From JBKHAJ01 sp964641125 (GTDB lineage Bacteria > Spirochaetota > Spirochaetia > SPDA01 > CAZSGZ01), in contig CAZXMO010000006.1 in assembly GCA_964641125.1 (NCBI GenBank), positions 15,697-79,696 on the forward strand: a DNA stretch of 64,000 bases, read 5' to 3'. Positions 61,430 to 64,000 of the stretch are shown one piece after another. The position numbers were made by a program, and so were the translations under genes. Every line of letters begins with the position of its first letter. Within the stretch, counting starts at the first letter, position 1. The notes under the pieces were generated by a model. The model did no database searches, was not told where the DNA came from, and worked only from the letters and a program-made list of their open reading frames with translations.

Positions 61430-61816
61430 TCAGTCCGGATAGATCTTGAGCCCGCGGATGTTCTCGAAATGTTTGATATCCCCGGTCAGGAGAGGAATAT
61501 TATAGTGGACGGCGGTTGCGCCGATCAGGATGTCTTCATGCGGAACGAGACACCCCTGCTTCCGGAGGCGGGTAAAGATACCGGCGGCCTTCCGCGCTAT
61601 AGGCGCGGTCAGATCGAGAACATGGAGATATGAAAGCAGGGTCGAACGCTGTTCGATATGTCTCTCCGATTCGACTCCTCTTAAGAGATCGTAGACCGTA
61701 ATAGAGCTGGCGGCCCCTTTCCCTTCCCCGAGGATCCTCTCCGTCCGGGCGGCATCCTTTTTATCAGCCAAAAAATCGAAGAAAACGCACGTATCTATGA
61801 GAATCAGACCCTCCAT
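61430..61816 (-). CDS. vapC: PIN-domain toxin (VapC-like)
   Basis: 128 residues. PIN acidic residues lie in LIDTC (Asp8), ESERH, HEDILIG and TGDIKHF. PIN toxins are Mg-dependent RNases that cut tRNA or rRNA. The ATG overlaps the antitoxin stop by 13 bases. Typical two-gene operon, antitoxin first. Confidence 0.92.
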   Translation of the reverse strand: MEGLILIDTCVFFDFLADKKDAARTERILGEGKGAASSITVYDLLRGVESERHIEQRSTLLSYLHVLDLTAPIARKAAGIFTRLRKQGCLVPHEDILIGATAVHYNIPLLTGDIKHFENIRGLKIYPD

Positions 61817-62043
61817 AGACTTCTCTCCGCCTCGAGCCCCTTGAGAGCCTTTTCGTATTCTTCCTCGGAAAGGGAACCCCGCAGCTCCCTCAGAGCGCCG
61901 TTACCTTTCCGGTTCGACTGTTTCTCGAAATATTCATTCAAGGCCTTCACGATAATAGGGGAAAAACCCTTGAGATTTCGTTCTGCCGCCTCGGCGACGA
62001 GTCTTTGGCGGAGATGAGGGGGGATTTCGATGGTAGTTCTCAT
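61804..62043 (-). CDS. vapB: Ribbon-helix-helix antitoxin (VapB-like)
   Basis: 79 residues. MRTTIEIPPHLRQRL at the start is a ribbon-helix-helix DNA-binding unit, followed by a helix and a charged tail that would bind the toxin. No Shine-Dalgarno; the -10 TATTAT is only 6 bases from the ATG, so the mRNA may be leaderless. Gene order and overlap with VapC support the pair. Confidence 0.92.
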   Translation of the reverse strand: MRTTIEIPPHLRQRLVAEAAERNLKGFSPIIVKALNEYFEKQSNRKGNGALRELRGSLSEEEYEKALKGLEAERSLWRV

Positions 62044-62049
62044 ACACTA

Positions 62050-62078
62050 ATAATATCAAACATGCATGTGCATGTCAA
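62050..62078 (-). promoter_or_regulatory. vapBC promoter with embedded operator
   Basis: TTGACA at 62078-62073, 17 bases, TATTAT at 62055-62050. The spacer holds overlapping CATG repeats (62060-62075, ACATGCATGTGCATGT), the kind of site RHH antitoxins bind for autoregulation. Confidence 0.7.
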
Positions 62079-62202
62079 TTATTTGTAAAGAGGTATGAAT
62101 GCGTTGTAGTCTATTTTTGATATAATCGAGGTATTTGCATTGTTCCACAAATGTATTAATGCTATAATCTGTTCTCAGAAAAGTTGTTGAAATAGGTGCG
62201 TT

Positions 62203-64000
62203 ATGTCCAAAAAGATTCTCCTTGTAGAAGATGAGGCCCTCATTGCCATGGCTGAAGCTCAAATGCTCAAAGAACATGGATACGAGGTTGTTACCGCCTA
62301 TAACGGCGAAAGTGCGATCGGTGCGGTAGTTTCGGACCCCGATATTTCCCTCATCCTCATGGACATCGATCTCGGAAAGGGAATGGACGGAACAGAGGCC
62401 GCCGAACAGATTCTGAACAAAAAGGATATCCCCGTTGTCTTTTTATCCTCCCATGCCGAATCGGAGGTGGTGGAAAAGACCGAGAAAATTACTTCTTACG
62501 GTTATGTGGTCAAGAACTCCGGGGCTACCGTCCTTGATGTCTCGATTAAAATGGCGTTCAGGCTGTTCGCCGCCCGAATGAAGGAGAAGGAGCACAAAGA
62601 GGCTTTACTCCACTCATATAGCTTTATGAGCTATATCATCGAGCATAACCAGAGCGCCGTTGCCGTTCACGATAGAGATTTGAAGTATATCTATGTAAGT
62701 AAGCAATATCTTAATCAATATAACCTAGAAAAACGGGACATTATTGGAAAACACCACTACGAAGTCTTTCCGGATCTGCCGCAAAAATGGAGAGAGGTAC
62801 ACAAGAGAGCGCTTGCGGGAGAAGTGTCTAAAGGAGAGGACGATCCCTACGAACATGCAGACGGGACAATTGAATGGACGCGATGGGAATGCCGGCCTTG
62901 GTATGAAGCGGACGGTACTATCGGCGGATTTATTATATATACGGAAGTTGTCTCTAAAGAAAGGCAAACAAAATTTGATGTACGGGACAGCACGAATTAT
63001 CTGCAATCTATCCTGAGAACTACCCGTGACGGATTTTGGGTCTTAGATATAAAGGGAGACTTTATAGATGTAAATAAAGCCTATTGCAAAATGACCGGGT
63101 ACAACAGGAACGATTTCTTTCACATGAATATATCTGATATAGACGCGGACGAGAAACCTCAAGATACAGCCGACCGAATACAGCGTATTATCTCTACCGG
63201 CAGTGAGACATTTCAGGCCCGTCATCGCAGGAAAGACGGGAGCATCTTTGATATAGAGGTTTCCGCCTCATTCCTTGGAGGTGAGCAGGATAAATTTGTC
63301 TGTTTCGGCCGCGACATTACCGAGCGCAAGCGGACTGAAAAACAACTGAGGGAAAGTGAAGAAAACCTCCGCATCACCCTCGATTCGATAGGAGACGCAG
63401 TAATATGTACCGATATTGACGGTGCTGTTGTTCGGATGAATCCAGTAGCGGAAGAATTATGCGGGTGGTGCATCAATGAGGCAAAAGGGAAATCCCTTAC
63501 GGAGGTGTTTCGTATCGTACACGCCGATACCGGGGAAAAGGTGGAAAATCCGGTTGCCAAGGTGTTGGAAACGGGGAGCATCATTGGTCTTGCAAATCAT
63601 ACGATGCTCATCTCCAAAGATGGAACGAAATATCAGATAGCCGACAGTGCCGCTCCCATACGGGACGATAACGGCAATACCACCGGGGTGGTGCTGGTCT
63701 TTCGTGACGTGACGGAGGAGTACGAAAAAGAGAGACAACTCCAAGAACGGGTAAAGGAATTGCGTTCGATCGAATGGATGCTTTCAAACAAGACTGCACA
63801 GAAAAAGGAGTACATACCCGGGTATGGAGATTTAAGCGAGCAGAACACAGACGGTCTTATTCTACAATCCGTGGGAAAAGAGCAGCTAAAAGATATTGCC
63901 TCTGAATACCTCGATTTACTGGAGACTTCCACGGCTATCTATGAAAAAGACGGCAGCTATGCACTGGGAGTATTCTCCTCGGGATGGTGCCGTTTGATGG
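62203..64000 (+). CDS. Response regulator with several PAS domains and a PocR-like domain (partial, C-terminus off window)
   Basis: Open to the window end, about 599 residues. A receiver domain at 1-120 has the acidic pocket, phospho-acceptor Asp in LILMDIDLG and Lys in VVKNS. PAS domains follow near 140-235, 265-375 and 395-515, the second ending in GRDITERKR. The last part (EQLKDIASEYLDLLETSTAIYEKDG) resembles a PocR ligand-binding domain. The output is off the window; histidine kinase or GGDEF are likely. TTGTTC and TATAAT (17 apart) lie near 62139-62170, and AGGTG precedes the ATG. Confidence 0.88.
   Translation, partial: MSKKILLVEDEALIAMAEAQMLKEHGYEVVTAYNGESAIGAVVSDPDISLILMDIDLGKGMDGTEAAEQILNKKDIPVVFLSSHAESEVVEKTEKITSYGYVVKNSGATVLDVSIKMAFRLFAARMKEKEHKEALLHSYSFMSYIIEHNQSAVAVHDRDLKYIYVSKQYLNQYNLEKRDIIGKHHYEVFPDLPQKWREVHKRALAGEVSKGEDDPYEHADGTIEWTRWECRPWYEADGTIGGFIIYTEVVSKERQTKFDVRDSTNYLQSILRTTRDGFWVLDIKGDFIDVNKAYCKMTGYNRNDFFHMNISDIDADEKPQDTADRIQRIISTGSETFQARHRRKDGSIFDIEVSASFLGGEQDKFVCFGRDITERKRTEKQLRESEENLRITLDSIGDAVICTDIDGAVVRMNPVAEELCGWCINEAKGKSLTEVFRIVHADTGEKVENPVAKVLETGSIIGLANHTMLISKDGTKYQIADSAAPIRDDNGNTTGVVLVFRDVTEEYEKERQLQERVKELRSIEWMLSNKTAQKKEYIPGYGDLSEQNTDGLILQSVGKEQLKDIASEYLDLLETSTAIYEKDGSYALGVFSSGWCRLM

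Overview
The window looks like a chromosomal scaffold from an anaerobic, fermentative spirochaete, probably free-living Spirochaetaceae. Reasons: a Treponema TP0108-type 6-phosphofructokinase, many lipoproteins with loose spirochaetal lipoboxes, an NADH-linked [FeFe]-hydrogenase of the HydABC type, moderately high GC, and no aerobic respiratory genes. This assignment is inference from gene content, not from an rRNA or a search. No tRNA, rRNA or CRISPR array was seen. One 10-N assembly gap (35985-35994) breaks hydB.

Layout. 1-984 is the 5' part of a Cache/PAS membrane sensor. 1040-6386 holds cysQ and four genes that look like a lipid or steroid modification set (two SDRs, a sulfotransferase, a DUF1214 protein). 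6536-10294 carries a ferredoxin, a cupin, a divergent thymidylate synthase coupled to a J-domain-like protein, and a B12/radical-SAM protein. 10398-13597 is an ECF sigma factor with a small membrane protein and two lipoproteins. 13640-26946 is mostly housekeeping: pfk, galE, radA, a TraB-like protein, a TPR lipoprotein, and the xylB/tkt pair. 26970-32155 has transporters, an outer-membrane pair and a deaminase. 32281-37828 is the hydCBA operon, in which HydB is fused to a GltD/NfnB-like flavoprotein. It diverges from a trpB2 gene at 38173. 39833-40262 is a decayed PfkB-kinase gene carrying a 154-bp MITE. 40332-49711 is a mixed block (CapA, ferritin-like, ParB-like, Nudix, VWA, GlmS, Crp-like). 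49726-57409 is a compact tryptophan operon trpE-GD-CF-B-A with two extra genes. 57570-64000 has ssb, a polar amino-acid ABC importer, divergent lysO, a VapBC-like pair and a response-regulator/PAS protein cut by the window edge.

How it works together. The strongest novel signal is regulatory. An 18-bp palindrome of the form GTTTCTA-N4-TAGAAAC occurs at both tryptophan loci, 19 kb apart: once over the trpB2 -10/start region, and twice around the trpE promoter (one copy over the -35, one just after the start site). This suggests one repressor for both loci. The copy after the trpE start site can also fold as an intrinsic terminator. A second theme is start architecture: many first genes of transcripts have a promoter whose -10 lies only 4 to 11 bases from the ATG and lack a Shine-Dalgarno, whereas genes inside operons have good ones. 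Leaderless mRNAs therefore seem common here. The ECF sigma gene and the divergent radical-SAM gene share a palindrome that places identical AACTTT-N14-GTC elements on both strands.
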